NCBI RefSeq assembly: GCF_014333425.1
Contig: NZ_JACRYT010000001.1
Span: 434,001-498,000 of the forward strand
DNA: 64,000 nucleotides
Source of the DNA: Zhenpiania hominis
GTDB lineage: Bacteria > Bacillota > Clostridia > Peptostreptococcales > Anaerovoracaceae
Direction of reading: 5' to 3'
The notes under the pieces are model-generated. The model did not search any database. It had not been told where the DNA came from and was given only the letters and a program-made list of their open reading frames with translations. Position numbers and translations under genes: made by a program. This document shows positions 43,643 through 52,126 of this stretch, one piece after another; the first letter of the stretch is position 1; each line of letters starts with the position of its first letter.

Positions 43643-43837
43643 ATGGAGAGAGGGAAATACATCATCACTTGCCCCATATGCGGAAAGCGGCTGTTCAAGA
43701 GCCAGTCGCATAATGGATGTATTATAGATGTACAGTGTTCTAAATGTGGGAGCTATTTAAATATCAAGCATGTTGACTGTACACTGAGTGTGTGTGAAAC
43801 GGTCGCTGAATATAAGGGAAAAGAAAATGAAAAGTAA
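43643..43837 (+). CDS. Cysteine-rich zinc-ribbon protein (KTR-like)
   Basis: This 64-aa protein has CPICGKRLF and CSKCGSY motifs, a zinc ribbon resembling the cysteine-rich KTR proteins that are common near sigma-like genes in clostridial mobile elements. GGGAGGTGAAAG precedes ATG 43643. Confidence 0.7.
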   Translation: MERGKYIITCPICGKRLFKSQSHNGCIIDVQCSKCGSYLNIKHVDCTLSVCETVAEYKGKENEK

Positions 43838-43850
43838 AACTGAATAATGA

Positions 43851-43907
43851 GGATAGCAGAAGAACCGGTGAACTGGGCAGGAACCCTTAAGACCGGCGCT
43901 GCTATCC
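43851..43907 (+). ncRNA. Candidate structured RNA (nested stems)
   Basis: GGATAGCAG (43851-43859) pairs perfectly with CTGCTATCC (43899-43907). Inside it CCGGT (43865-43869) pairs with ACCGG (43892-43896), and inside that GGG/CCC closes a 6-nt loop. It has no T-run, so it is not a plain terminator. It lies between the zinc-ribbon gene and the terminator at 43952. The class is unrecognised. Confidence 0.45.
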
Positions 43908-43951
43908 GAGAGTTTGTGAATGGTCTGTACTTGACAAAGAATCATTAAGAG

Positions 43952-44004
43952 CCTGGCAAAACATAAGTGATCCTGATTCAGGATATGTTTTGTCAGGTTT
44001 TTTT
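43952..44004 (+). terminator. Strong double-stem terminator
   Basis: CCTGGCAAAACAT / ATGTTTTGTCAGG (one G-T pair) with an inner ATCCTGATTCAGGAT stem, followed by seven T. The 140 bp after it, up to the next gene, hold nothing I can name. Confidence 0.85.
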
Positions 44005-44145
44005 GTTGCCTTTTTCAGATCGCTTATGTTAGGAGGCTCGGAACGGAGCACCCTGTGAGAAGAAAATGGCAGCCTGACATGGCGAAATATCCGTGATCTC
44101 CGATTTCAAACAAGTTGGAACAGTTTGGAATTCGGAGGTCAGGAA

Positions 44146-44616
44146 ATGAAATTTAATTATAATACAGAGAAGAAAAAATATATTAGAAAATGGGAAGTGC
44201 TGGAGAAAGAATATGAAACAGCTGGAATGGATAAGAGCTTAATTGAAGAAATGAAACGCTTTGATTGGGAGCTTTTTAAGAAAGAACGGGTTTTCTGCAG
44301 ACATAATCAGTATCTGGAAGTCAGTTATCCATATAATGAAGGGAAAAGCCCAGAGCAAAATTCTTTGATGTTAAAGTTTATAGAGAAGTTTTCATATGAA
44401 GAACGATATTTTCAGGACAGTAGGTATGGATGGATCGAGGAAATTGAAAATACGAGCCTGGTAAAGAAAATAAAAAATCTTAATATCTCAGAAATAGAAA
44501 TACTGACAATGTATGTCTTTGAGGAGAAATCACAGACAGAAATTGCAGAAAAGATGAATCTCACTCAGCCAAGTGTTTCGAGGCGTATTAGAGTGATAAA
44601 AAAGAAACTGAAATAA
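44146..44616 (+). CDS. Sigma-70 region-4-like protein
   Basis: This 156-aa protein ends in a clear sigma region-4 type HTH (LNISEIEILTMYVFEEKSQTEIAEKMNLTQPSVSRRIRVIKKKL). The N-terminal part has no recognisable region 2. Such proteins regulate excision or transfer genes in Tn916-like and other clostridial elements. GGAGGTCAGG fixes ATG 44146. Confidence 0.8.
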   Translation: MKFNYNTEKKKYIRKWEVLEKEYETAGMDKSLIEEMKRFDWELFKKERVFCRHNQYLEVSYPYNEGKSPEQNSLMLKFIEKFSYEERYFQDSRYGWIEEIENTSLVKKIKNLNISEIEILTMYVFEEKSQTEIAEKMNLTQPSVSRRIRVIKKKLK

Positions 44617-44707
44617 ACAATACAAAAAGAGGGGCGGCAGATTGCCGTCCCTTGAAAGATTTTATTCGCAAATATACAGCTTTTCGGCTGATTCACCGTT
44701 GGTAAAG

Positions 44708-45106
44708 TCAAGCTTTCACACCTTCATTTTCGAGAAACTGTGCAACGGTCATGCATTTCGGACGCTCCATATCCAGAGTTAAAAAATCTTTGTCTCCGGT
44801 GAGGATAATATCCACATCTGATACGATAGCAGCATTTAAGATCGGCTGATCTTTTGCGTCACGTATCAACTTTTCTGCATGCTCTACCGCAGGAATCAAC
44901 TCATAGGACATTTCTGTCAACAGTACTTCGGCATCCGGGAGATACTTTGGCGCTTTCCGTTCGAGAATATTCCGTAATTCCGCGATGTTGCGGTCACACA
45001 GAACAATTTCGTGATTGTCGGCAATATAGAGTAAAGCCTGTGCCGGTTTGGAATGGGGAAAGACCAAAGCGGAAAACAGGATGTTTGTATCTACCAATAT
45101 ACGCAT
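44708..45106 (-). CDS. PIN-domain toxin
   Basis: This 132-aa protein is a putative toxin PIN nuclease. Acidic active-site residues are visible in LVDTNILFSAL, CDRNIAELRNIL, DAKDQPILNAA and ILTGDKDFLTL. It probably cleaves RNA. ATG 45106 behind AAAGGA is chosen over 45124. It starts just beyond the stop of its antitoxin gene, forming a classic TA pair. Confidence 0.87.
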   Translation of the reverse strand: MRILVDTNILFSALVFPHSKPAQALLYIADNHEIVLCDRNIAELRNILERKAPKYLPDAEVLLTEMSYELIPAVEHAEKLIRDAKDQPILNAAIVSDVDIILTGDKDFLTLDMERPKCMTVAQFLENEGVKA

Positions 45107-45107
45107 C

Positions 45108-45365
45108 TTATCGTTCCTTTCCATACCGTGTTTCGTCTACAAGCGCCTGGATATCATCTTCGCTGGATACGTTCAGTGCCTCAGCAGCTCCGGCAAAAGC
45201 GACCTGAGCTTTTCGGATTGCCGCAGCGGAGGCATTGCTGACAACGATCTCTCCATTCTGTTTTTGCAGGAACAGGATTTTATCGCCGGACTTCAGCCCA
45301 AGCTGTCGCCTGATTTCTATCGGCACAGTAATTTGACCGTTTGCAGAGATTTTTGCCAGGTTCAT
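45108..45365 (-). CDS. AbrB/MazE-type antitoxin
   Basis: This 85-aa protein has the SpoVT/AbrB swapped-hairpin domain (MNLAKISANGQITVPIEIRRQLGLKSGDKILF) and a C-terminal tail that would bind the PIN toxin. It should also autorepress the operon. The start at 45365 is supported by AAGGGTGAG. Confidence 0.87.
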   Translation of the reverse strand: MNLAKISANGQITVPIEIRRQLGLKSGDKILFLQKQNGEIVVSNASAAAIRKAQVAFAGAAEALNVSSEDDIQALVDETRYGKER

Positions 45366-46001
45366 ACAACTCACCCTTTCTATTCTTTAGAATTCAAGTT
45401 TTCTTTATATGTTTATATTATATCCCACGTGCCGGAGAAAGTAAACTCGTTCAACAAAAGAGTTGCTCGTTTATGAACTTTTTTAAATATAGAAATAAAT
45501 ATATGTTGCCTCAATGCATATTTTTAGATTTACAGGTGCCTACCATATAGGAGGAACGATGAAAGCTTATAAGAAGCAGACAAAATAAAACCTCCGATGA
45601 ACCTTGATAACAGAATACTCAGTCCATCAGATACATTATCTATGGTAATACGATGAGTATAAGCGCCATTTGCGGATACGCCTATTACAAGAACTTGTAA
45701 GCGATAAATATTCGGCAATAAACGACAGGCAGCTCCTGTCCTGCGCGATGACCACCATAGAGGATAATGATACTCCCGTCCAGCCACAGCCCTGCAAAGC
45801 AGGATCACGCAATGGGGGCGGCTCTGTGAGAACCACAGTTGGGGTGAGAGTCCCGTGGAGCAAGTACGCTGCTTGCCGTTTGATGGATTCCTCACTTCCG
45901 GGATGTCGAGGACAAATATGGAAGATATCATATAGAAATGTTTTGCTGGCAGAAGGCATTTACTGCTATTCTGCCGGCTCTTACATAGGAGGTAGGCAGA
46001 T
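45366..46001. other. Long non-coding stretch with short leader ORF and hairpins
   Basis: No normal gene is supported over ~635 bp. A 9-codon ORF (ATG 45559 to TAA 45588) has a perfect AGGAGG site. Downstream many short stems cluster: CCTGC/GCAGG, CTGTG/CACAG and GCAAG/CTTGC between about 45790 and 45880. The region leads into the MazF gene and may be a structured leader. A 123-codon frame at 45670-46041 has no site and no family resemblance. Confidence 0.45.
45559..45588 (+). other. Nine-codon leader-like ORF
   Basis: It reads MKAYKKQTK, follows TAGGAGGAACG and ends in TAA. It is either a leader peptide or the truncated start of a lost gene. Confidence 0.4.
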
Positions 46002-46376
46002 ATGGAAGAGAGAAGTTTTAAAAGAGGAGAGATATATGTAGCGGATCTGAGTCCGTATGTAGGATCGGAGCAGGGAGGAATTCGTCCGGTGATTATATTA
46101 CAGAATAATTTGGGGAATATATTCAGTCCAACACTGATCGTGGCGCCGCTAACAAGTAAGTATAAGAAGCGTAATCTACCCACCCATTATTTGATAGAGG
46201 ATGTAGAGGAACTGAAAACAACTTCTCTGGTGCTTTTGGAACAAATAAAGACAATAGATAAACGGAGAATAACCGAGTATATTGGACAAGCATCAAAAGA
46301 CGATATTAAAAATATTGAAAAAGCATTAACGATCAGCTTGGGATTTGAAATCCCTGTTGAAATCGATGCTCCTTAA
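46002..46376 (+). CDS. MazF/PemK-family endoribonuclease toxin without adjacent antitoxin
   Basis: This 124-aa protein has the MazF pattern: FKRGEIYVADLSP, GGIRPVIILQN, FSPTLIVAPLTSK and the late LEQIKTIDKRRI. Active members cleave mRNA at short motifs. No MazE/PemI-like gene lies directly upstream, where 600 bp of non-coding DNA is found instead. The AbrB protein nearby on the other strand belongs to the PIN toxin. AGAGG-type sites precede the start. Confidence 0.88.
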   Translation: MEERSFKRGEIYVADLSPYVGSEQGGIRPVIILQNNLGNIFSPTLIVAPLTSKYKKRNLPTHYLIEDVEELKTTSLVLLEQIKTIDKRRITEYIGQASKDDIKNIEKALTISLGFEIPVEIDAP

Positions 46377-46479
46377 TCGGGAGCATTTTGTAAAAGATTA
46401 AAAAATGAAAATCGCACATTTCACAAAAGAAAAAGAATGCGGTATGTTAAAAGCAGATTCTATATAGAAGGAGTCATCC

Positions 46480-46719
46480 ATGGATATAAAAACCAATAGT
46501 CAGTTAATGAGAGTATATGTGTCAAGCGAAGTTAAATTTTACACGATAAGTGATTTAATGAAACTTCTGGGCTGGAGTGAAGCTACCATACAGAAATTAT
46601 TTAACGATCCGAAATTCCCGGCAGCTAATTTTGGCAGGAATAAAGTGGTGGAGGCTCATGCACTGATCGACTATTTCTCAAGGCGGCACGACAAGCATAA
46701 GGAAGTTTACTGGAGATAG
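46480..46719 (+). CDS. xis: Excisionase-like HTH protein
   Basis: This 79-aa protein has a MerR/excisionase-type winged helix (YTISDLMKLLGWSEATIQKLFNDPKFPAANFGRNKVVEAHALIDYFSRR). Its position 11 nt before the integrase gene is that of a recombination directionality factor. A GAAGGAG site precedes it. Confidence 0.8.
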   Translation: MDIKTNSQLMRVYVSSEVKFYTISDLMKLLGWSEATIQKLFNDPKFPAANFGRNKVVEAHALIDYFSRRHDKHKEVYWR

Positions 46720-46730
46720 GAGATGTTGAA

Positions 46731-47918
46731 ATGGCAAAAGGAAAACCGAAAAAAGGAATAAACGGTGAGGGTACTTTCCGGTATAAAGACAGTGGGAAAA
46801 TTGAATACAGAATTTCATACAGAGATGAATTCGGATCTATTCGCAGAAAGTCCTTTACAGGTATTGATGAAGATGAATGCGTATATAAGGCTGAAGTGTT
46901 TCTGGCTAAGGAGGAAAAACGGCAGCGAGGGATTGACGTAAACGCGACGATACCGGAAATCGTCAAGTATCGTTATGATTTGGATTTACAAAAAAATTAT
47001 GTTGGCGAGCAAGGATATTCACGAAACATGGGGACCTTGGGAATTATTAAGAGGAATAAAATCGGAAGTATTCCGATTGCTGAGTTGACAGAGCTGCATA
47101 TAGATATATTTCTTTCTTCAATAACGAATTATTCAAACAGCGTTATAGGAAAGATTTATCAGCAGATGAGGATGGCGTTTGCTATTGCGTTGAAAAAAGG
47201 CATAATCGAAGAAAATCTTATGCTTTCTGAAGATTTGAGATGCCCAAAATCAAATAAGAAAGATAAGAAAGTAAGAGGGCTTACCGAGGAAGAGCAGGAT
47301 AGATTTGTGAAAATGTTAGAAGAATATCGAATTCCAAGAAATAGAAATGATTACAGACTTCAGCTGTTGATAGAATTGTTTAGTGGAATGAGGATGGGAG
47401 AAGTTAATGCACTGAGCCCTGATAACATTGATTTCAAAAATAAAATCGTTCATGTCCGGTCTACTGTATCGAGAGGGTTAGAATACAGAGATTTCATAAA
47501 AGATGGTACCAAGACTTATACTGGTATTCGTGACATACCGATGAACAAGATGTTGGAAAAATACTTGTTAGAAGCGATGAAGAAAATGAAGAAGAATCCG
47601 CATAATCTGGTTTTTTATGATTTTAATAAGAAAAGTATTGTTTCAACGAGTCAGGTAAATTGCTTTTATCGAAGAGTGTGCGAGAAAGCAGATATTGAAT
47701 ATAACGGACAGCATTCTCTCAGGCACACGTTTGCAACACGATGTATAGAAGCGGGAATTCCCCCGGTAGTTTTGAAAAATTGGTTGGGACATAAAAACAT
47801 CCATATTACCCTTGATACCTATGCAGATGTATTTGACAGAATGAATTTCAACGCAGTTGAAAAATTGGAAGATTACATCGGGACTTTTGAAGCTGGGAAT
47901 AGGGAAGCAGTTATTTAG
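46731..47918 (+). CDS. int: Tyrosine site-specific integrase
   Basis: This 395-aa recombinase has an AP2-like arm-binding N-terminus, a core-binding domain and an intact catalytic domain: Arg in ELFSGMRMGEVNAL, HSLRHTFATR (HxxR), LGHKNIHITLDTYADVF with the His and the nucleophile Tyr. It should integrate the element into the ssrA 3' end and, with Xis, excise it. It lies next to the right attachment site, as expected. Confidence 0.95.
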   Translation: MAKGKPKKGINGEGTFRYKDSGKIEYRISYRDEFGSIRRKSFTGIDEDECVYKAEVFLAKEEKRQRGIDVNATIPEIVKYRYDLDLQKNYVGEQGYSRNMGTLGIIKRNKIGSIPIAELTELHIDIFLSSITNYSNSVIGKIYQQMRMAFAIALKKGIIEENLMLSEDLRCPKSNKKDKKVRGLTEEEQDRFVKMLEEYRIPRNRNDYRLQLLIELFSGMRMGEVNALSPDNIDFKNKIVHVRSTVSRGLEYRDFIKDGTKTYTGIRDIPMNKMLEKYLLEAMKKMKKNPHNLVFYDFNKKSIVSTSQVNCFYRRVCEKADIEYNGQHSLRHTFATRCIEAGIPPVVLKNWLGHKNIHITLDTYADVFDRMNFNAVEKLEDYIGTFEAGNREAVI

Positions 47919-48104
47919 TTATTGGGAAATCATTATATATGATATTCCGGATTTTATAATACGATTAAAGAAGATCTAATTGTAAAGCTTAAAGCCTGAG
48001 GCTTAAACGGTAAGAGGTTAATTGGAGACAGAATAGGGGACGAGTGGAAAGTAAAAGCCTGAAACTAAGTAATATCAAAGGGTATAGAGCTTTCGCAATC
48101 CCGT
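47919..48104. repeat. Right-end region with integrase-arm-like boxes
   Basis: It holds no gene. AATTGGAGA (48020-48028) and AATAGGGGA (48032-48040) mirror the boxes at 7651-7690 near the left end. Confidence 0.45.
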
Positions 48105-48117
48105 CATCTCCACCACT
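48105..48117 (+). repeat. attR core
   Basis: CATCTCCACCACT, identical to the end of ssrA at 7502-7514. Confidence 0.85.
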
Positions 48118-48149
48118 AGAACGTTGAAATTTCAACGTTCTTTTCTTTT
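48118..48149 (+). terminator. Displaced native ssrA terminator
   Basis: A perfect 12-bp palindrome (AGAACGTTGAAA / TTTCAACGTTCT) followed by TTTCTTTT starts immediately after attR. In the uninterrupted chromosome it would directly follow ssrA. Confidence 0.8.
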
Positions 48150-48509
48150 GGGGATGGAAGTTGACGTAAAATTGACGTAAAAAATGTTTTCAGGCTTTCG
48201 TATCTTGATAAAATAAATTAATTCGTTTTGCGTCTTCGTGTTCTGTTTTTTCCAGAATGTGCATGTGGGTTCGCAGGTGTGTTAAGAATCGTGAATATTT
48301 CCAAGAGAAATTTTAGTTTTGCTTTTGTGTCGAATGACCTGGGGCCACCGGTGGCGGGGAAGTTCCCCGCTATTTTCATATAGGAAGTTTTTTGGTGTAG
48401 GAAAGAAAGACATTGAATATGAAAAATAGTGAAAAAATAATGTAACTAAGTCAAAAAAGGTTATAATAGAATTAGCTATAAAATACAGAGTAACGAAGGA
48501 TATGTAAAA
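48150..48509. other. Intergenic region between attR and the Fic gene
   Basis: About 360 bp with no supported gene. It holds a tandem TTGACGTAA repeat (48161-48180) and a hairpin AGCGGGGAA / TTCCCCGCT-like element around 48354-48371. Confidence 0.5.
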
Positions 48510-49604
48510 ATGATAAAGGTTACATTGACCAACGAAATACTGAAAAGAATCACTGCTATTAATGAGAATCGGTTCTCTCTTAGCAAGATCTGTATGCCTG
48601 CAGTAACAAGGAACAGATTGAGAAAGAACTCAAAGAAAAAAAGTTCTTATGCATCAAACCGGATTGAGGGAAATCCGCTTACTGAAAATCAGGCAAGCGA
48701 GGTTATTGAAAGAGATCCTCACAGACACTTCCTGAAACCGGAGCAAGAAATCCGCAATTATTTCCTGGCGCTGAATATGCTTGAAAAAATGGCAGAGCAG
48801 AGGAAAGCTTTCTCTTTGGAAATGATACTTAAGGTTCAGGCAGTAGTGGAGAAGGGTGCTTCAAAGGAAAAAATCGGACTGCGAGGACCGATGCCTCCTG
48901 GAACTCTTTTTGCAGTATATGATTCAGATACAGGTGCTGCTGCGTACATTCCACCTGAATACTCAGATATACCGAAGCTGCTTGATGAGCTGGTGGAATA
49001 TGTGAATACAACGGATGATCACCCGTTAATAATAGCGGGCATAGTGCATTATCAGATTGTTACGATACATCCTTTTGAAGATGGAAATGGAAGAACGGCC
49101 AGACTGCTTTCGGGGTATCTTCTCGACTACTACGGATACGGATTCAATGGTATAGGGTCACTTGAAGAGTATTTTGCGTACGATTCGGACGAGTATTACG
49201 CTTCCCTTCAGATGGGCCTGCCGCCTCTGTATTATTCGGGCAGAGATAATCCGCCGCATCCGGAGATATGGATCAACTATTTTCTCAGAATGGTGGAACT
49301 GTATTCATCAAAGGTATGCGAACTATCAGAGAACGCAGGGCGGGATGAACTTGCCGTCAGCCTGTCGCATCTTAGTGTAAAAGAAAGAAATCTGCTGGCA
49401 TTCCTTCTTGAGAATAGGATATATTCTTTCACTCCGATAGAAATAAGCAGGCAGATAGGAGTAACGAACAAGACCGTAATCAACAGATGTGCTGCTCTTA
49501 CCGCTAACGGATTCCTTATTCCGAATCTTGTGAAGGAAAGAATCCGCTCATATGATGTAAGCGACTTTGCAAAAGCAGGCGAAGAGTACATTGTTCGGAA
49601 ATAG
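48510..49604 (+). CDS. Fic-domain AMPylase-like protein
   Basis: This 364-aa Fic protein transfers AMP (or another nucleotide moiety) to target proteins. The catalytic motif HPFEDGNGRTAR is complete (His187). An N-terminal inhibitory helix motif SNRIEGN (Ser49-Glu53-Gly54) fits the (S/T)xxxE(G/N) rule of self-inhibited class II Fic enzymes. A C-terminal winged helix follows (YSFTPIEISRQIGVTNKTVINRCAAL), so it may bind DNA. It lies between two mobile elements. Confidence 0.9.
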   Translation: MIKVTLTNEILKRITAINENRFSLSKICMPAVTRNRLRKNSKKKSSYASNRIEGNPLTENQASEVIERDPHRHFLKPEQEIRNYFLALNMLEKMAEQRKAFSLEMILKVQAVVEKGASKEKIGLRGPMPPGTLFAVYDSDTGAAAYIPPEYSDIPKLLDELVEYVNTTDDHPLIIAGIVHYQIVTIHPFEDGNGRTARLLSGYLLDYYGYGFNGIGSLEEYFAYDSDEYYASLQMGLPPLYYSGRDNPPHPEIWINYFLRMVELYSSKVCELSENAGRDELAVSLSHLSVKERNLLAFLLENRIYSFTPIEISRQIGVTNKTVINRCAALTANGFLIPNLVKERIRSYDVSDFAKAGEEYIVRK

Positions 49605-49902
49605 AACAATGTACATGAAAACTGGAATTTGAAAACCATAAAATTATGAGTGATTATTGCTCTCCGTAGGTTATCAATAAAATCCTCCAAAAGCCTTGAA
49701 AATAAAGGATTTATCGCAATGTGTTCGCCTTATCTCTTTATATGATTTCACACAAGTTTACTCTTTCCCTGATTGCTCATAAGGGCAAATTCAAGGGCAA
49801 GAAAATCTGATAACAAGATATAACGATAACAAGATATAACAGAGTGTGGCAATCGGAGAACTGTGACATATGTGCGAATATATTATAACGGAGGATTTTT
49901 TA
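49605..49902. repeat. Left end of the second element
   Basis: This gene-free region holds the attL-like repeat (49693-49714), GCTCATAAGGGCAAA (49775-49789, repeated exactly at 60629-60643), and two perfect tandem copies of GATAACAAGATATAAC (49809-49840). Confidence 0.6.
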
Positions 49903-50283
49903 ATGGACAAGTATATTTATGATGCAAGCAATGGTTTATGGTATGAGTTGCAGGGGGATTATTATATTCCTTGCCTTACTTTACCAGCCGAAAAAGAAAA
50001 CAAACCTATCAGTTTGTGGGGGCAGCGACACAAACACTACTTACAGGAACATAAACGGACGGTTTATATTTCGCTGCTCACAAGCGGCAAATTGAATAAT
50101 TACCTTGCCGACATTGACGAACAAGCAACGGAAATGATGTTTCGATTGGTTGAGCAAATGGCTGACAAGGAGGGCGTGACCGAACAACTTAAAGTAGAAA
50201 ACCCGATGTTGTGGGTTGGTCGAATGAATGAGATACAGGCAAGAGCACGAGAAATTGTATATGCCGATATTATCTATAAGTAA
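49903..50283 (+). CDS. tnpV: TnpV-family protein
   Basis: This 126-aa protein is a TnpV-type mobile-element protein: LWGQRHKHYLQEHKRTVYISLLTSGKLNNYL, then ENPMLWVGRMNEI and AREIVYADIIY. It is ~48% identical over 89 residues to the frame nested in the helicase gene at 14933-15283. CGGAGG 9-10 nt upstream fixes ATG 49903. Confidence 0.85.
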   Translation: MDKYIYDASNGLWYELQGDYYIPCLTLPAEKENKPISLWGQRHKHYLQEHKRTVYISLLTSGKLNNYLADIDEQATEMMFRLVEQMADKEGVTEQLKVENPMLWVGRMNEIQARAREIVYADIIYK

Positions 50284-50493
50284 AAAATGTAATATATAGA
50301 ATATTAAAATTGTGGCAGTCAAAAATTAAAACTTTGCCTGCCACAATTATGATTCGATGTGTTCTCTTTCATAATGAATTTAATTTACGGTATCGCACTG
50401 CATCTACTAATTTGGAGTTCGATTAGAACAGGAAAAGATTATATTGATTGCTCTCTATGCGAGATTAAAACCGATTATACAGGAGGAAATTGA

Positions 50494-51342
50494 ATGAGCA
50501 ATATTATTCAAATCAATAATCTTAATAAAAGTTTTGGAAGTGTAAACGCTGTTCAGAATTTGAGTTTTCGTGTGAAAAAAGGAGAGTTGTTTGCCTTTCT
50601 TGGTATCAATGGGGCAGGAAAATCAACTACAATCAATATTATGTGTGGACAACTGTCGAAAGACAGTGGAAGCGTTTTTATTGATAAACACGATTTAGAT
50701 AAGGATATGGACTATATTAAGCGTGAACTGGGCGTAGTTTTTCAATCATCTGTCTTGGATTCTGCCCTTTCTGTTTATGATAATTTGGAAAGTCGTGCCG
50801 CTTTATATGGCATTACTGGAATGGAGTTTAAGAAACGACTTGAGGAACTGGCGAAAATATTAGATTTTGAAAATTTATTGAAACGCACCGTTGGTAAATT
50901 ATCAGGAGGACAACGCCGAAGAATTGATATTGCAAGGGCTTTGTTTCATAAGCCTAAAATTCTTATTCTTGATGAGCCGACAACAGGGCTTGATCCGCAG
51001 ACACGCCGACTTATTTGGAATGTTATATCAAGTTTTCGCAAAGATGAAAATATGACTGTATTTTTAACTACGCACTATATGGAAGAAGCTGCGGAAGCTG
51101 ATTATGTTGTAATCATTGATGATGGAAAAATATCCGCAGAGGGTACTCCGCTTGAATTAAAAAATATTTATACTGGGGATTACATCACAATTTATGATGT
51201 AGATGAAAAGGATATTAAAGCACTTGATGTGGAATATGAGCAAATCCGAAACGGTTATCGCCTTTCTGTACCGAATACAAAGGCTGCAACTGAATTGATT
51301 ATTCGTATTCATCGTAGAGCCGCAACACTTTTTCATACCTGA
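50494..51342 (+). pseudogene. ABC-2 type transporter ATPase, 3' end lost
   Basis: This 282-codon frame has Walker A GINGAGKSTT, signature LSGGQRRR and Walker B ILILDEPTTGLD, so the ATPase core is whole. It normally continues ~30 or more residues into a C-terminal regulatory segment and is then followed by its permease. Here the match ends near codon 270 (about 51300), where an unrelated antisense gene fragment begins, and the permease is found 4.3 kb away at 55602. The core may still be made; its function is doubtful. Confidence 0.8.
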
Positions 51343-51697
51343 AATCGATGCCTCTGTCATGCAATACTTCCGCTATCAGCGGCTCTGATTTCGACCGTAC
51401 CATGAGCCCGAATGTCGTCCTGTGTATCAGTTCATCATCACGAAACTTCATGCCTCCCGCTTTCTTTTTACTTCTTTTCTCATCAGTGCTGTTTATGCTG
51501 CGATAGGTCTTCCCCAGCAGCGGCATTATGCAGTCCGGCGAGTAGCCGCGGTATTTCTGCAGCGTACGCTCCTGCGCTCTGATGTTCTCAGACAATATTT
51601 TCAGAGCCGCCGCCGCGAAATGTCTGTCCCTGATCGCCGTCACCAGTTCTCTGTTTTCTATATCTATATATTCCTGCTTTACAGATCCCGACTGCAT
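51299..51697 (-). pseudogene. Truncated PD-(D/E)XK nuclease-like protein
   Basis: The 132-codon frame ends in SKSEPLIAEVLHDRGIDFRYEKVLRLYDE, the opening of a PD-(D/E)XK-type nuclease core (a conserved Glu, then a strand with YE). The catalytic PDF...ExK part should follow but is missing, because the frame runs into the ABC ATPase DNA and stops. A helical N-terminal half precedes it. It is a fragment created by the insertion junction. Confidence 0.5.
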
Positions 51698-51774
51698 TCT
51701 GTAATAGTAAAGGAAGCCGGGGCTATAATGGTGGCAGGCGGGCGGAAAATCGCTTGTCGGAGAGGGGGGCTGTC

Positions 51775-52013
51775 ATGCCGAGACCTAAGAAATGCAGAAG
51801 GATATGTGCGCCGGGCAGATGGGCGTTGCCCGGACTACAGGACAGGCCGTATACAACAGCGCGAGAAAAAAGCTGGCGGAAGCGCTGATAAACGTACGCT
51901 GCCTTATAATAAAGGGTGAAAATTACGAGATCTGTCCAAGAGCCGGAGAGTGTGCCTGCAAGCAGGGATGTGGCTTTGGCTGCGGTAAAGGCGGCAGCGA
52001 TGCAGACGGCTGA
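51775..52013 (+). pseudogene. DUF134-family gene with internal deletion and frameshift
   Basis: The frame starts MPRPKKCRRIC at 51775 behind AGGGGGG, as DUF134 proteins do. The family's later part (QMGVARTTGQAVYNSARKKLAEALI ... cysteine-rich tail GECACKQGCGFGCG) continues in a different frame to 52013. About 35-40 codons between the two parts, including the sigma-like helix, are absent. So the gene is broken. Confidence 0.7.
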
Positions 52014-52056
52014 TATGAAGAAAACAGCCTAATGTCTTTACCGGCATTGTATGGAC

Positions 52057-52106
52057 ATAAAAGGGGACTGCGCATTAACGGGTTATGTGTTAATGATCAG
52101 TCCCCT
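52057..52106 (-). terminator. Terminator of the 802-aa surface-protein gene
   Basis: AGGGGACTG / CAGTCCCCT stem with an inner CATTAAC/GTTAATG stem; the minus strand continues with TTTT. Confidence 0.75.
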
Positions 52107-52126
52107 GTGTTATAATATGCACTTGT

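Larger units (their letters stand above)
7502..48117. mobile_element. Integrated element in ssrA (ICE-derived, ~40.6 kb)
   Basis: The element lies between two copies of CATCTCCACCACT (7502-7514 and 48105-48117), the left one being the tmRNA 3' end. An excisionase-like gene and a tyrosine integrase lie at the right end. The left half has genes typical of clostridial conjugative elements: ParA/ParB, giant methylase-helicase, DUF3848-YdbC, TOPRIM/DUF3991, DUF3846 and a lysozyme-M23 hydrolase. I see no relaxase, VirD4-type coupling protein, VirB4 ATPase or topoisomerase, so self-transfer looks doubtful. The right half is metabolic and regulatory cargo. Confidence 0.85.

Noticed and set aside
43851..43907. 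The nested hairpin as a plain rho-independent terminator
   Set aside because: No U-tract follows the stem, and a strong terminator is present 45 nt further on.
45670..46041. 123-codon plus-strand frame before mazF
   Set aside because: No ribosome-binding site, no recognisable domain, and it overlaps the start of mazF; the underlying DNA looks structured rather than coding.
46731..47918. The integrase at 46731 as possibly broken like the one at 59421
   Set aside because: All catalytic blocks (Arg, HxxR, LGH, Tyr region) are present in one frame up to the natural stop.
51422..51919. 165-codon plus-strand frame
   Set aside because: It is antisense to the nuclease-like fragment and then crosses the DUF134 pseudogene; no site and no family resemblance.
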